Assembly (NCBI RefSeq): GCF_018691265.1
Contig: NW_024881322.1
Span: forward strand, 12,389,989 to 12,453,988
Source of the DNA: Tyto alba
Lineage: Eukaryota; Chordata; Aves; Strigiformes; Tytonidae
Direction of reading: 5' to 3'
Length of the DNA: 64,000 nt
A program made the translations under genes and the position numbers. Position 1 is the stretch's first letter. Each line of letters opens with the position of its first letter. Of this stretch, positions 37,571 through 50,000 are shown piece by piece. The notes under the pieces are model-generated. The model did not search any database. It had not been told where the DNA came from and saw only the letters and a program-made list of their open reading frames with translations.

Positions 37571-38252
37571 CTGCTGTGTAGTCATGTCCCATTCAGGCAA
37601 GGGAGACAAGTGACTTAGATTCGTAAATCCTCAGTGGAGCAGACAATGGTGAGACAAGTCTTGAAGTCCATGCACAAACATTTATTAATTTCCTACAACG
37701 TACTAATAGGATACACGAAAATTGGCTAAGTATATAACAAATTATGGCTAGCAATACAGTATGCCTTGCATTACTTAAGGGTAACAAGTGAATAGGGGAA
37801 AAGAAAAGAAGAGAGAGAGAGAGAGAATAGAGAAGTAGAGATCACCGGGCCAGGGTCCTGCATTGGTACTGTTGAGGTCATCAGGGATGAATCCGTCTTG
37901 CTTGCTTCTTTTTATCTATTCCTTGCTCCCTTTCTCTCCTGATCACTTGCTTGCCTCACTCCTTGCCCTGCCTCAATTTATACACACTTTCCTTGGGTCC
38001 CTCCCCTAGGTCAACCCACACCCCTACATATTATATGTATGGGGAGCTTCATGGGATGATGTAGCATACTCAGGGGTATCAACTTTAATATGCATTTCGT
38101 GGATAATGAAGCAAAGGTCATTCACCAGACAGATGGCCCTTGAAACTTTACAAGATGCACCAGAGCAGAGCTGTCCTGTCTCCACAGGGCCCTCTCCTCC
38201 AGGTGCATCCTGTGGTAATCAGGCTGCCTTATCAGCTCTGACCTCCACATTA
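37571..38252 (-). mobile_element. Endogenous retrovirus LTR (probably solo)
   Basis: Read on the minus strand, about 680 bp has the layout of an LTR. It starts near TGTGGAGGTCAG, has a TATA-like GTATAAATTG (37974-37983), then about 290 bp later an AATAAA (37681-37686), and ends near GACATGACTACACA. The region between would be R, and the part after the hexamer U5. No primer-binding site follows its 3' end and no retroviral reading frame is recognisable on either side, which favours a solo LTR. The outer ends are uncertain, because I could not find a matching target-site duplication. Confidence 0.6.
37808..37828. repeat. (GA)n microsatellite inside LTR
   Basis: Short GAGAGA run within the R region of the LTR. 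Confidence 0.8.
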
Positions 38253-39777
38253 TCCACCCCAAGACTATAGTTTTGTTACTTACAAGTGTTGGAGGCATTC
38301 CTTGGCTCAGAGGTCCTCTGCTCCCACCCATCCCTTATCTCTTTCTCAGGCTGTTTTTGTCAGCCCGTTTTGGAGAGTTACAAGTTGACTCTCACAGTAG
38401 TCAGGGCACAGGGAAATGAAATTACCTGCTTGGGGTCAAGGAGAGTGTATATGGCTCCTACAAATTTAATGTAGTTCTGATCACGTTCCTCTTTGCTCTC
38501 AGTTTCCTCCAGCTGAGTCCATGCTGTGCCAAGTTGCTGCCTATTAGAGTCCCCTCCAGAAAATATCTGTTCACCCAAGTGGTTTAGAGCATTTTTATTT
38601 TTTATTTTTCCTGGAGCTGGGGAAGGTGAAGAATGCTGGCAGATACTCATTGGTATTGCAAAGATATTTCAGGATGTCTCTTTCCTCTTCCAAAGCCTGG
38701 GGCTTTCAGCTTAAATGAAGTACTGCAAAGTGGGGAAGAGAGGATGTTTGTGCAGACTGCTCCATGTAAATATGGGGTGCTTCACAAAAATGATTCCTAA
38801 GCAAAACTAGTTGTGCTGATGGCATCCAGCCTGATACACAGAGCTGTGTGATGGGTGGATGGACTCATCCTCTCAGTCCAACCCTGACATCTAGTGTACA
38901 CCAAAGGGAAGTTTTCCAAGTGTGAAGTTAAAAAATGAAATCTATATTATTTGGGAGAGGTCTGGCTTTGCAATGCATTCGACCTTTTTCTGCATTGATG
39001 ATTTCTGCAATAACCACTTGCTGCCAGCATAGAAATAAGGCTGAGTAATCTGTACCTCTTGGAAAGTCTCATGATCTCTGACTTATGAGGCCAATGAGAT
39101 TTGTTACGAATTACTCATTGAAACTATCAACACTTTCAAATTTAGCCCTTTTTCTCTTTAGTCCATTTGTGAACTGAGTGTTTGCTTTAATCACTGGATC
39201 ACTTTGCTACAGCAAAAAAGTTTGGTGCTCTGGTTTTTGAGCGGGAGTTTTTTATTTTTTTTAGAAAAGGATTAAAGTCTGAATTTAAAAATCTGATTGT
39301 TTAAATCCACAGTGAGTGAGACATAGAGAGACTCTTGAGTATTCATTCCTTATATTTTGTGGATATCTATGTCTACACAAACAGGAACTGGAAAGGAAGA
39401 TTGGCTCCAACATCCTCAAGGGAAATTGCAGCAGCCAGAGCAGAGATGAACGAGGAAGGGGAGGAGGAGGAAGGAGGAGCCGTGGCTCAGAAGCTTAAAT
39501 GGGCCTTTCCAGTTCTTTAAGTCATGAGGTAGACAGTTGGGTTCATAAAGCAAATTTGGTTCTGGACTGGCCATGTCTCCACCTCCCTTCTCCTTCTTGC
39601 TGAGGCCTGTCGTTCACTTCTGTCACTCAGGTATCTGGTCAGCACAAGTCCTTCTGACTGATGCCTCACTATCCTTTTATATGCACTCCTCCCTTTACCC
39701 CAAACTTTATTCCGATCTCTCACAGACCTGCTAAGCATCACCAAGCAGATCTCTTGCTATGGATCCTGGGCTATAGT

Positions 39778-40130
39778 CGCAGAATCGCTGAGGCTGGATG
39801 ACACCTCTGAAATTGGCCAGTCCAAATAGGATCCACTGGAGCAGGTTACTCAGGACTGCAACCAGTTTGGTTTTGAAAATCTCCAAGGATGGAGACTCCA
39901 CAACATCTCTGGGCTATGTGTGTCAGTGCTTAGTAGTAAAAACATGTTTTCTTACTTGTGAGTGGCATTTCATGTATTCCAGTTTGTGCCCAATGACTCT
40001 CATCCTGTCAGTGAGTACCGCTGGGAAGAGCCTGGCTCCCTCTTCTTTACATCCTCCCATCAGACATTTATATATATTGATAAGATCCCTTTAGGCTCTG
40101 TCTTCTCAAGGCTAAACAGACTACAGAAAA
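39778..40130 (-). mobile_element. CR1 LINE, 3' fragment
   Basis: Antisense CR1, more diverged than the copy at 21.4 kb. Blocks include CTCCAAGGATGGAGACTCCA, CAGTTTGTGCCCAATGACTC, AAGAGCCTGGCTCCCTC and TATATATTGATAAGATCCC. It lacks a clean ATTCTATG tail. Confidence 0.9.
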
Positions 40131-41029
40131 CCAAATCTGCGATAGGTATAACTTTGTCTCAGACACTAAGACCACCTGGGAGCCTAAAACCTACTTTGGA
40201 GGTTGGAAAAAACCTGGTGGCTTGGAAAAATCCAAAGCTCGTGGCAATGTGTTTCATGGTTATAAATACACAGCTTGCATTTTACGGGATCATCGCACCT
40301 GTACGACTAAGCACAAATGTTTCATCAAAAGTGGTTCTTTTATTTCTGGAATGTGCTTTCTAATTTTGCTGCTGCTTGTCCATCTGTCCAGTCTGTGTCT
40401 TTTCAGGATTCTTCAGGATGTCAGATATAAGGATGGATTAAGTTTCCCTTCACAGCTCCTGGGTCCGACAGTCTGACATGGGTTCCTCCCACAGGACCAG
40501 GAACCAGTATCATGGAGTAGAAACTGGCTTTTAATATTCACTCTTCCTGTTTGTAGAACTACATTTCCAGAACACTGGTATTTCTATTTGTACCCCCTCA
40601 CTCTAAGAGGCCATGTCTTTTTGGAGGATGTAAGTGTTTATGAATTTATCTAAATACAAGAGAGATGCCAAAATTTCTAACATGCATCACTGACGTGCAC
40701 TTTTGGTTTTCGCTTGTAGATGTGATTGCTGGGCAGTCTCTCTGCATACAGTAAGGTCATGCGTACAAAATGTAATCTCAAAAGGTAGGAATGGCATAAG
40801 ACATGCAGAAAGATAATCTGTTATGATATCTAAACACATATATTAATTTAAGTGATCAAAGCATTATACAGATATCAATTTATTAACCAGTAAGACAAAA
40901 TTTCAAGCAGACAAAATTCAGTGTAAGTGTTGCTAAACTCAAAGTGTGCAAGTGCTGCTTTATCTGTGAATATAGTGTGAGTTAGTGATAGCATCATGAA
41001 TGTTGCTTTGGATTTGTTTCTGCTGTGGT

Positions 41030-41110
41030 TAGCTGGGCAAGTCACTTAACCTATGTACCTTATGTTTAGCACTGCAAAAATGCTCATTACATCCCCTTCA
41101 GATGGGTGAT
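41030..41110 (+). mobile_element. MIR-like SINE remnant
   Basis: Contains TGGGCAAGTCACTTAACCT, a hallmark of the MIR core, followed by degraded sequence. Confidence 0.4.
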
Positions 41111-42599
41111 GGGCTTTCTGCAATCATGAGTTAAAAGTTGGAGGCCATTAAATCCCTTTGTTCAAATCCTGTTGTAAATGGAGACCTGTCTCTGAGTTTG
41201 TAGGTAGAGGTTAACTGAGAATTTGCTCCAGAAATACTAGCCATTTTCAACCTCCTGACTGCAGTCAGTCTTTTATTCACTGACTGAAGCACTTCATTCT
41301 CCCCGAGGCATTGGACTGGTTGTCCTGCCTGTCACAGACTTCTGGGGTGAGATGCAGTTCCACCTAAATATCTGAATTCCATCCAGCTTCTGCAGCCCCT
41401 AAGCAGTCAGTGCCTGTGTGCAGACAACGTAAGCGACTTCAGACTGGAGCATCCCAGCCCTGACAGTGCTATGGAAAGGCTTGGCCTGTTCCTGTGTTTC
41501 CATTTCCTTCTGGTTTTGCTGTAATGGGCATGGGGGACCTTTGGGGACATGGGGGGACAAAAGCCTTTCTGCCTCAGAACACACCAACTCCAGCCATTTG
41601 CCCAGGAGAGCAATTTGTGCCGTTTTAGCTCCATCTGGTCTTAAAGGGAGAGTTCAGAGCCTGAACAGCAATGAACCAACCCAATTAACCACATGCATGA
41701 CATTATACAGTCCACACACATTCTGCAGCACCTAAAGGCTTTGTTTTGGGGGAAGGGGCAGTGTTTATCTGATTTGAAAAAAAAATTGTATGTTATTCCC
41801 AAATAAAGTAACATTTAACACTTTCACTGAGTGCAATGAGGCAGGTGAAAGCTTTGAGAAATGATTCATCTCACTGCTTCCCATGAACAGTGCAAAAACT
41901 CCTATTTACTTAATTGATCAGGTGAAAAATTACTTTTAAGTCACTCGTGTTGCTCCTGGGTGGAAAAATAGTAAATGCTGAATTACCAAGCTATGAATAT
42001 GCAATTTTAAATGAACTGCAGCAAATTATGTATGTTGTGGCATTTTTATGGCTGGGCTTCAAGTTGATCTATACAGGGATGGTAAATTAGGCTGCTATGC
42101 CATCAGAGATGTCACCGTGACCGTAACTCCTCTTTGGTGAAGAACATGTAGTGCTAGGCTTAAAGGGTGCTCATTTTTTTTTTTTTTTTTCGTATTGAGC
42201 TGTGTCAGCATTCCCCAGGATTGGAAACAAATCCTCTTCAGTGAAGTCAGTCACATCCTATTTGTGCTCCTGCCTTGTGTTGTTAAGGGCCTTCATGTCT
42301 AAACACATACATTTTTGCAGCTAATTCATTGCTGATGTTCATTTGAATCTTTTCAGGCTTCCATGCTCTCACTTTTGCTGTACTGTGCACTGAAAATATT
42401 CACCAGCTTCACTGGTAAAGCTGGACTCAAATTGCACTTATTTCTTCTCATGTACTTGGTGTGACATGCTTTACTGTGTACCTTACATGAATGTTCTTAT
42501 ATGAACTACTGATTGATTATAATTTAAATTTTATCTCATCTCCCTGATAGATTAACAGCATTAAAAAAAAAATTACACCTCCTATTAGGCATCCCATTA

Positions 42600-43977
42600 A
42601 TAATTAGCTGGCCTCTTGTACACTTGGATACATGATTATTTATTATAAGTTTGTTGATTACATCTTGAAGCTGAATATCTGCAAATGGACTGTGTTCTCA
42701 TGAAAGATGCTGGGTCAGTAACTGTGGCAGATGAATTCCAAACTAGTGTGCTCTTCAGCTGCCTAAGGGTGTTAAAAAGATAACTAAATTCAGTCTGCCA
42801 GGCTAAATAATCTTTAACCTCTCTGCTGAGGTCCCTAAGGGTCCAGCTGGCAGTGCAGCTCCGTCTAGCACACAGAGCTATTAAGGTAAGCACAAAACTA
42901 CCCAGTTCTACCTATTTTGTACAATATTCTACAAGTACCCGTCTCTGTATAAACGCTGAAGACTGTAGCAGGCTGTGAAAACAACTCTTGACTCAATGAG
43001 GTAAACTATTAAAAAAAAAGCGTGGTGCTGCTCCACCTTGCAGTGTGCGTATGCCATGGAGTAACACTATTCCTTTTACTCAATTTTTACTCTCCCACTG
43101 TGATTTTTAATCTTTGCAACCCCTCATAACTGACAACCTAAGACTCAGTTTATAAAGCATATGTCAAAAGAAAAAATATGGAGTAAAAGGATCAAATATC
43201 CGATTAGTTTATCTTTCACCAACCCAGGAATAAAACCTTTGAAAGAAAAAAAATCAATAGTCTACACTGGTGTAACAGGCAGGCCTGGCACTTCCCATAC
43301 ACTTCTCTTCTGAGAGCTCTGCCCTCCATCCCGTTGGATGTGTCAATGCTGACAACCCTTAGCTGTAAGTTTTCATTCTGTGGTAAATCTACCCTTTTCT
43401 CCTCACAAACACAAGTCAGGAGCAGATACAGGCAGAGGAAGTGTTTGCTTCGCATTCCAGGGACTCCCCCACCTTCTCCATCTATCCCATCAGCTCTGCT
43501 TGTGGGACTTTTCACTGCCGTCAATGTTTTTCCAGCAAAGCTGGACAAATGAGGGGAAATGTCAGGAGAAAAATGCAATTTGAATCATTAGTTGATGTTT
43601 TACTGCTATGGTATCCAGTGCCAGGTATACTGGCTTGGTGGCGTCCTCTGTGTTAACCTTTATCACCACGCTGCACAAAGCTAGATCTGATCTGAGGCAG
43701 ATTCCTCATTGACAAAAATCCTGGGAAGCCGCTTTTAGTAAACCAAGAGAATCCTTTCAACCCCATATGTAAGTGAAATTTCTGTCATCACCCCCTATGA
43801 TGCTTGCTGGGATTTCATGAGATGCAGATAAGCACTTGAAGATAATTTAAATTCAAGTGCATGCTTGAGAAAATAATTATTTATAAAAATGAAAGGACTT
43901 TTTTTTTTTCCTATGCGCTGCCACTTTGAATGACCCAGAATTATTTACACGGTATTATTGGAAATATCATTGTAATC
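42600..43977 (-). other. PPP1R17: Probable PPP1R17 3' untranslated region
   Basis: Minus-strand sequence from the PPP1R17 stop to the first canonical poly(A) hexamer. Open frames here (for example 42636-42893 and 43216-43578) have no family signature. The end is inferred only from the hexamer. Confidence 0.45.
42639..42644 (-). terminator. Candidate PPP1R17 poly(A) signal
   Basis: TTTATT on the + strand is AATAAA on the minus strand, 1.33 kb after the PPP1R17 stop. It is the first canonical hexamer downstream. A weaker ATTAAA variant lies closer, at 43106-43111. Confidence 0.4.
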
Positions 43978-44057
43978 TTAACTAGGGATTGTGTCTCCAT
44001 CCTTTTCTTCATCTTCCATAATCACTGTTTGCTTTTCTTCTGTAAGCAGCTTAGTGC
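43978..44057 (-). CDS. PPP1R17: PPP1R17 terminal coding exon with stop
   Basis: 80 nt: the split Gly codon, then [25 protein letters not shown] and TAA (43978-43980). It aligns without gaps to the 25-residue acidic C-terminus of human PPP1R17 (LL, E, I, ED, EKDGD and I conserved). The acceptor is TTTTTAAG, preceded by GGTGTCCTG and a 26-nt T homopolymer. The exon is too short to be noticed as an open frame; phase and alignment define it. Confidence 0.93.
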
Positions 44058-47000
44058 CTTAAAAACAGGACACCAAAAAAAAAAAAAAAAAAAAAAAAAA
44101 GAGAGAGAAAATGAGTTGATTTAAAAGATTAATTCTTTAGAAAATATCAGGATAAGAAGAATCTTTCAGTCCCCTCTAATTTCTTGATCCTAACGTAGTT
44201 TTCTAACATCATGGGAGTTACTCCTCATTTATTTTTGGCACATCAGTCTCATGATATTTAGTGAACTAGAACTGGATCGCTGCATTTTTAGCTAAAATTT
44301 TCAAACACTCTTAAATCCAGCATATTTCTGCTACCTGTGAAAAGAGACACCAAAATTTCATCTGGGAATCTGTTTGCTAAAAGGGTTTGGAAAGTTAAAA
44401 AAGGGAAAGCACTTTCATGATTAAATAATTACTGTGATTAATCTTCATGACTGAGTCAGCTTTTGTGAACATGTGTATGTTATATATATATATGTATATA
44501 TCAATATCAATATTACTTAGATTGTGAAAATGCAGATTCCAAAGGAGACAAATGTTAGAATACCCCCATGCCAAGTGCCATCCCCATTGACGTTATAAAA
44601 TATCATTAAATTGCAAGAGCAACCAAATTAAGATCAATGTGAAAACAGACTTAGGTTGTGGATCATATCTTCCACAAATCTTTGTTTCTCCCCACTTCTC
44701 TCTGTCTCTCTTCTCTTTCTCTCTCTTACAGTTAAACCAGAAAGTCCACCCCTTACAGATCTGGAGGCTTTTATGTGATACCAAGGTATCACCATTACTG
44801 TAACTGCTCTCTTCACTACGTAGAAAATGTTCTTGATCCCTATTTTAACAGATTGTAGATGGTTTTGCCTGTTCTCAGTAAAAAGCAAGTGACCTGTAAG
44901 ATATATTTTATGCCCACATTCCTTGATGTGGAGGTTAACATAGTCTAAAAACAGGATGAGGGTTACCATTGTGTGGAGACCAATGAAATCTCTCCCTAAT
45001 TCGGTCTCCTACTGTTTGCTCTCAGTCTGTGCTAACCAGCTGAGTTCTTCTGTCAAACCAGCCTGTTTTGCTTCTTTCTGCACCGAAAGCCCTCTCACAG
45101 AGAAGGCTTTCAGTCTTGACGAGGTCTGAAAAAAGAGCAATACCACACAGGAAGATTTTCCTCAACTCTGGAGTCTTTTCAAGAGGTGATGGATTAATGA
45201 AAATATTCAACAATACTGCCCTTCATTTAAGTTAGCTCCTGCTTCATTTATATGCAGTTCTTGTGAACTGGGTGGTTTCAGCGGGACCATGAGATAAACT
45301 GAAAGTCATGAATGAATATTATTTTGAAACTCAAAGGACTTCATTTGTTCAAGCAGCGATTGAGTAACCACCATTATTAACTGCAAAGAATTATGCCATT
45401 TTCTGGAGATGGATGTAAATGTTCCCCACCCAGACTTCTATCCATATACACAACTTAGGCAAATGCAGACAGTTTTTTCTTTTTTTCCCCTGTTGTCTTT
45501 GGGGTTTGGGTTGTTTTTTTTTTTTTTTTTTAGAGGGGTAGTGGAGTTTTTTGTTGATTTTTCTTAATGGAGCATTTGAGGAATGAGGAAAACATAACTA
45601 AAATATGCTTAAAATGTGAAGCCACAGTGGATCATTTGATGAGCGCTAAGCTGTTTTTTGGGTAAACTCAGGAATAAGAGGTATGGAATGTAAGCTAAAT
45701 AAAGTTGCACTATGCTTTATGACCATGTCCACTCTTATTTAAATTATGAAGTGATGAAGGAAAAGCACGTTTATGTCATTCTGATGGCCTGGTTGTAGCA
45801 AATAAACAAGAGCTTTTAGAGCAGATGCTAGAGACGGCAGGGAGGTAGCAGCCAAGCAGAGGTCCCCAGCTCTCAGCTGGACCCACATCAGTAGCGTGGC
45901 AGACGCTTACCACAATCAATAGCAAGACTACGCCTCATTGTCAAGGAATCACTCTGATGACTGATGAACTCCAAAGGTTTCCAGTAGAGTTCAGGATTCA
46001 AAGCTCAGAGGAGGACGTAGCCTAGAGCTGAAGGTTATTAACTTTCCAGACCATGGACCACCAGCAGCTTCAAGGACAACTACACGCCTTTAAAATCAGC
46101 CTTTTAATGCAAAACAGTGGAAGGGGGATACAAATGGGATGCCAAGGCTAGCGTTATTTCTGTAACACCAGGAAAGGATTTTTTTTTTTCTTTGACACAG
46201 TGCCACTGATCACTTGTGGAGAAAGTGTGCTTGACTGAATGCGGTTTGGAAATTCTGGGTTTAAAGGAATGAGCAGGATGCTGGATTTGGAGAACATTTG
46301 TAAATCAGTTTTTCTCTGTTTACTCTTTAAGTAAATCACTAAGCCTCCCTGCCTCTCTTTTCCCAGCTGTGTGTATTATGAAATGCAGCTCATCCCGTGG
46401 ACCTCTTTTAAGGATTGGTAGGTTGTTCTGTTAATATCTGCCAAGGGATATGACTAAAGAAAGCAGAGTAGAAATGTAATACAATCATATTTTCCCAACA
46501 GAACTTGCAACTACTTACAATTTTTAGCTAGAGTCTAGGACTGCAAAGGCTCACAGAGACTTGAGAGCTTCTGTTAGGAAGCTCAAACGTAGGAGGAAGA
46601 AGAAGTTGGCTTAAATCAACCATTTGCCAGGTGCCACCTAGATCTAAGCATTCCTCCTGGGTTATAAATCAGAAAAGCACCAACGTAGCACCAGTTCCAC
46701 TTGACTGTCTACAGACAACTGCACCTGTGTTGGGAGAATATTGGAGTGCTCCAGTCCCATCCGTTGCACAGGAAAGGGACGAGAGGTGACATTAAACTGC
46801 TGTGCTTCTCCTACATCACTCAGAGATTTTTTGGGGGGTGTGATGTTATCCTAACCTTAACTGGTTTTCTAGGGCATGAGGGAGAGTGAGGGTTTGAAAC
46901 TGTGGTTTTACTAGTTATCTCTGATCTGATTAAGAAACTCTAAGCAGCTACATTTCAGGAACTGTGTTTCCATACTTATGCAGTTATTTACATTCTTGCT

Positions 47001-50000
47001 CAAACCTACAGGCCTGAAGAGCTCTCAGAAATACTTCAGTTAATTGAATATATTGCAATGTGGGGATGGCAACAGAGTGTCCCAGAGCTGAGTATAGGCC
47101 TTGGATCAGATTCAAATAATTTACTGGCAAGTGAGAGGGAAAAAAAGACCATTAGAATTGTGATTATATTTTGTCTTCTGGTCTAATCCCTTTAGAAAGC
47201 CAAGGTGTTGGCTGACTGAAGGAGAGCTGGCCACTGAAGGAGACTGCTCATGGCTTGTTTGTACACACGTGGCACAATGTTAGTTGTGCCACTTTCATAG
47301 GAGTTTTAATGTTGAATATATTTATCAGTGTGAGGAGAGTTCTGTGATGCCCAGGCTTAGACATTTAAACTGGCTAAATTTCCTTAGCCTCCTTCTTCAG
47401 ACAACAGCTAGTCATGGATTCCTCCAGACAGTAACGTTCAGATTCTAATCTAGCAGCTCCATTTCTGTCCTTGCATTTCCCGTTTGGATTGAGTGTTTGC
47501 AAGGTGCAAAAATAATTCTAATTCTCACTTGGATCACATGCCATCCAGGAGATACATTGATTTTCATAATTTTGTGTGGTCTGTTTGACTTGCTTTTATT
47601 TGCAATAGAAAATATCTCTGGCCACCCAAGAAGGAGAGGGACCATCCGAGAGTGCTCATAACCAGCTGGTCAAAATGGAGAGAGATAACACAGCTGCCAT
47701 TTTTAGCTACATTTACAACAAAGCTATTTGTGTGGACAGCTGCTTAAAAAGATAATCTAGTAATTAAGCTCTGTTACTACAAACAATTAAGTGGAGTTTT
47801 TTGAATTGACATCTGGAAGTGGCATTTGGGAGGGATCTGAAGGGGAAATGTTAGAAACAGGGACAATCCTCATTAGCAGGTCACAAGGGATACATGTGGC
47901 ATTAAGTGTGCTGCTTGCTGCAGCAACACCAATAACAGGGAGAGAGGGACAGAAAGGCCTGTCTATATTTATTTAGCGCACATAGCCCTGCCGGGGCTTC
48001 TCAGGTCTCCGAGTCTATAATTCAGGTTCTATTTTACACAGCAGTTCCGCAAGAGCTCCGTTTGTTTGTGCTCTGTCTGCTACCTGATGGGACCACCCTG
48101 AAAGTAAACAAGTAGTAAATATTGGACCAGCCCTCAGCCACAATGAGTCACTTTTTCATAGCAAGTCGCAGGGCCACCACTGGCGAATCTCAACCAGCTG
48201 AACGCTGTGTGTTGGTACGTATCTCAAAAAGAAAATATGCGTCCTTTGAGTAGGGAGGGAATGAAATTCAGGCAGTCAAACACACAGGCTACTTTGCCCC
48301 TGACACAGGCACAAATCTGCCACATGCCATCAATCACTGGAAAACAGACCCAGAATACGGGATCTGGAAAAGTTGTCCTTGGGGAGAGGCAGCATCTAGC
48401 AGGCTGCTTTGAATCCGTGCTGAGTGCTGGAAGGTGACTTCACCAGTAGGCAAGAAAGTGTCACTGGAGGTATGATTGAAAACAGCTGAAAATTGTGTTA
48501 GTTTCTATCATTTTCCCAACAGCAAATGCACACAGTTTGAATTTTGTCACACATTTGAAGGTCACTTCATTTTATTTGTTTCCCTTTCCTTTCCTCTCCT
48601 TTCCTTTCCTCTGCTTTCCTCTTACCTTATGAGTTTTTTGATTACCAAATAATTTAAGGATTAGAACATGTTTCTGTTACCATATAACTTGTACCAGCTT
48701 CTTTTTGCTTTCTTTTTGCTTATTAAAAGTTAAAGAAGAAGTCTTCATGGGAGGTAAGAGATGAAGTCCCTTACAATTATTCTCATTTCTCTCTCAAGTG
48801 CCTACTTGAGCTAGTTGAAATTATGGTGGAAACAAGAAGTAATAAGTGACTAGATGCTAATCCAACCAGACCGTTGTTGAGACAGGTCAAGGAAATAATT
48901 GTCCCTTGCTTCATCCTCTTAGCTAGCAATTACATTTAAACCAAAAAAGAGACAAGCCTCTCAGCTTCACTGTCACACATTTCGTCTTTGATTTTTATCA
49001 AATGTGTTTCACGTTCAGATTCTTCTTCCCTGCATATACCCAGAAGTGCAAAGGCCATACAGCATCTTCAAAGGTGCGACAAATACAAAAGGCAGCTTTT
49101 CTTGGGAGTGTTTTTGAACTGATGAAAATACTGTCTCATCTCTCCTCCAAAGTCCACAGGAAAGGTAGGTTTCAAGTATAATACACAGAACTAATTTTTA
49201 TTACAAATGGCTTGATAAATTTTACCTCTTTTTCTGTTTCTAAATCAATCCCTGAAAGACTATGTTTTTTTCCCACCTAATTTATTTGTCATGTGAAATT
49301 CCGGGTAATTTTCTGGGTAATTTCCTCCAACAATTATATGAACAGTTAATTATCAGTGATATTATTATTAATATTAAATATTTCAAACAGTGGAGCATTT
49401 GCAGTTGGCTTTAGAAGTAGTATGCTAGATTTCATTTCCCCCAGCAGATAATTGGACCAGGTTTCCAGTAACAAACTTACAGCAGCTCTGATGCCACAAG
49501 CCATTGGGATGCTTGAATTCCATGAGCAAATAAAAAATGTATTTTCCTTAGGCAGATCAATGTGCAAGGCATTAGTGTTCACCATGCTTGCTGCCATGAT
49601 CCTGCAATCTTAGTCATGCTTCTCTCTGCTTTTGGGAGCCCCATACTAATTAAATGAAAAAAAAATTCTTATGGATGTTTAAGTCAGTCACAGATTCACA
49701 AAGGAAGGAGATGTCTACAAATAGCGGTGCGTATTTGGATTGATGAAGCTGTCTGCACACCTTATAATTATTAGGTGTACAGGAATTCCATTCAGAGTGT
49801 ACCTGAAAGTCAGATAATTTGGCCCTGAGCGACTAAGCAACATCCAGCTCTTGTCTCAGGACCTCTTTACTTTGTGTGTCTCACTGCTCGGTAGTGCCAG
49901 CCCACTGCAGAACCAGTTCATACGAGAGGTTCCTAAGGGAACAATATATTCCCATTTTGGCACTAGTTTTGGATCTGGGACTTGTTTGTTTTTCATTCGT

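Larger units (their letters stand above)
38253..42600. other. Intergenic interval, no recognised gene
   Basis: Sequence between the LTR and the PPP1R17 3' end. It contains one CR1 (39.8 kb) and a weak MIR-like trace near 41030-41110 (GGGCAAGTCACTTAACCT). The minus-strand open frame at 38378-38650 shows no recognisable family. I see no gene. Confidence 0.6.

Noticed and set aside
38378..38650. 90-codon minus-strand frame next to the LTR as a retroviral gene
   Set aside because: No gag, pol, protease, dUTPase or env signature could be seen.
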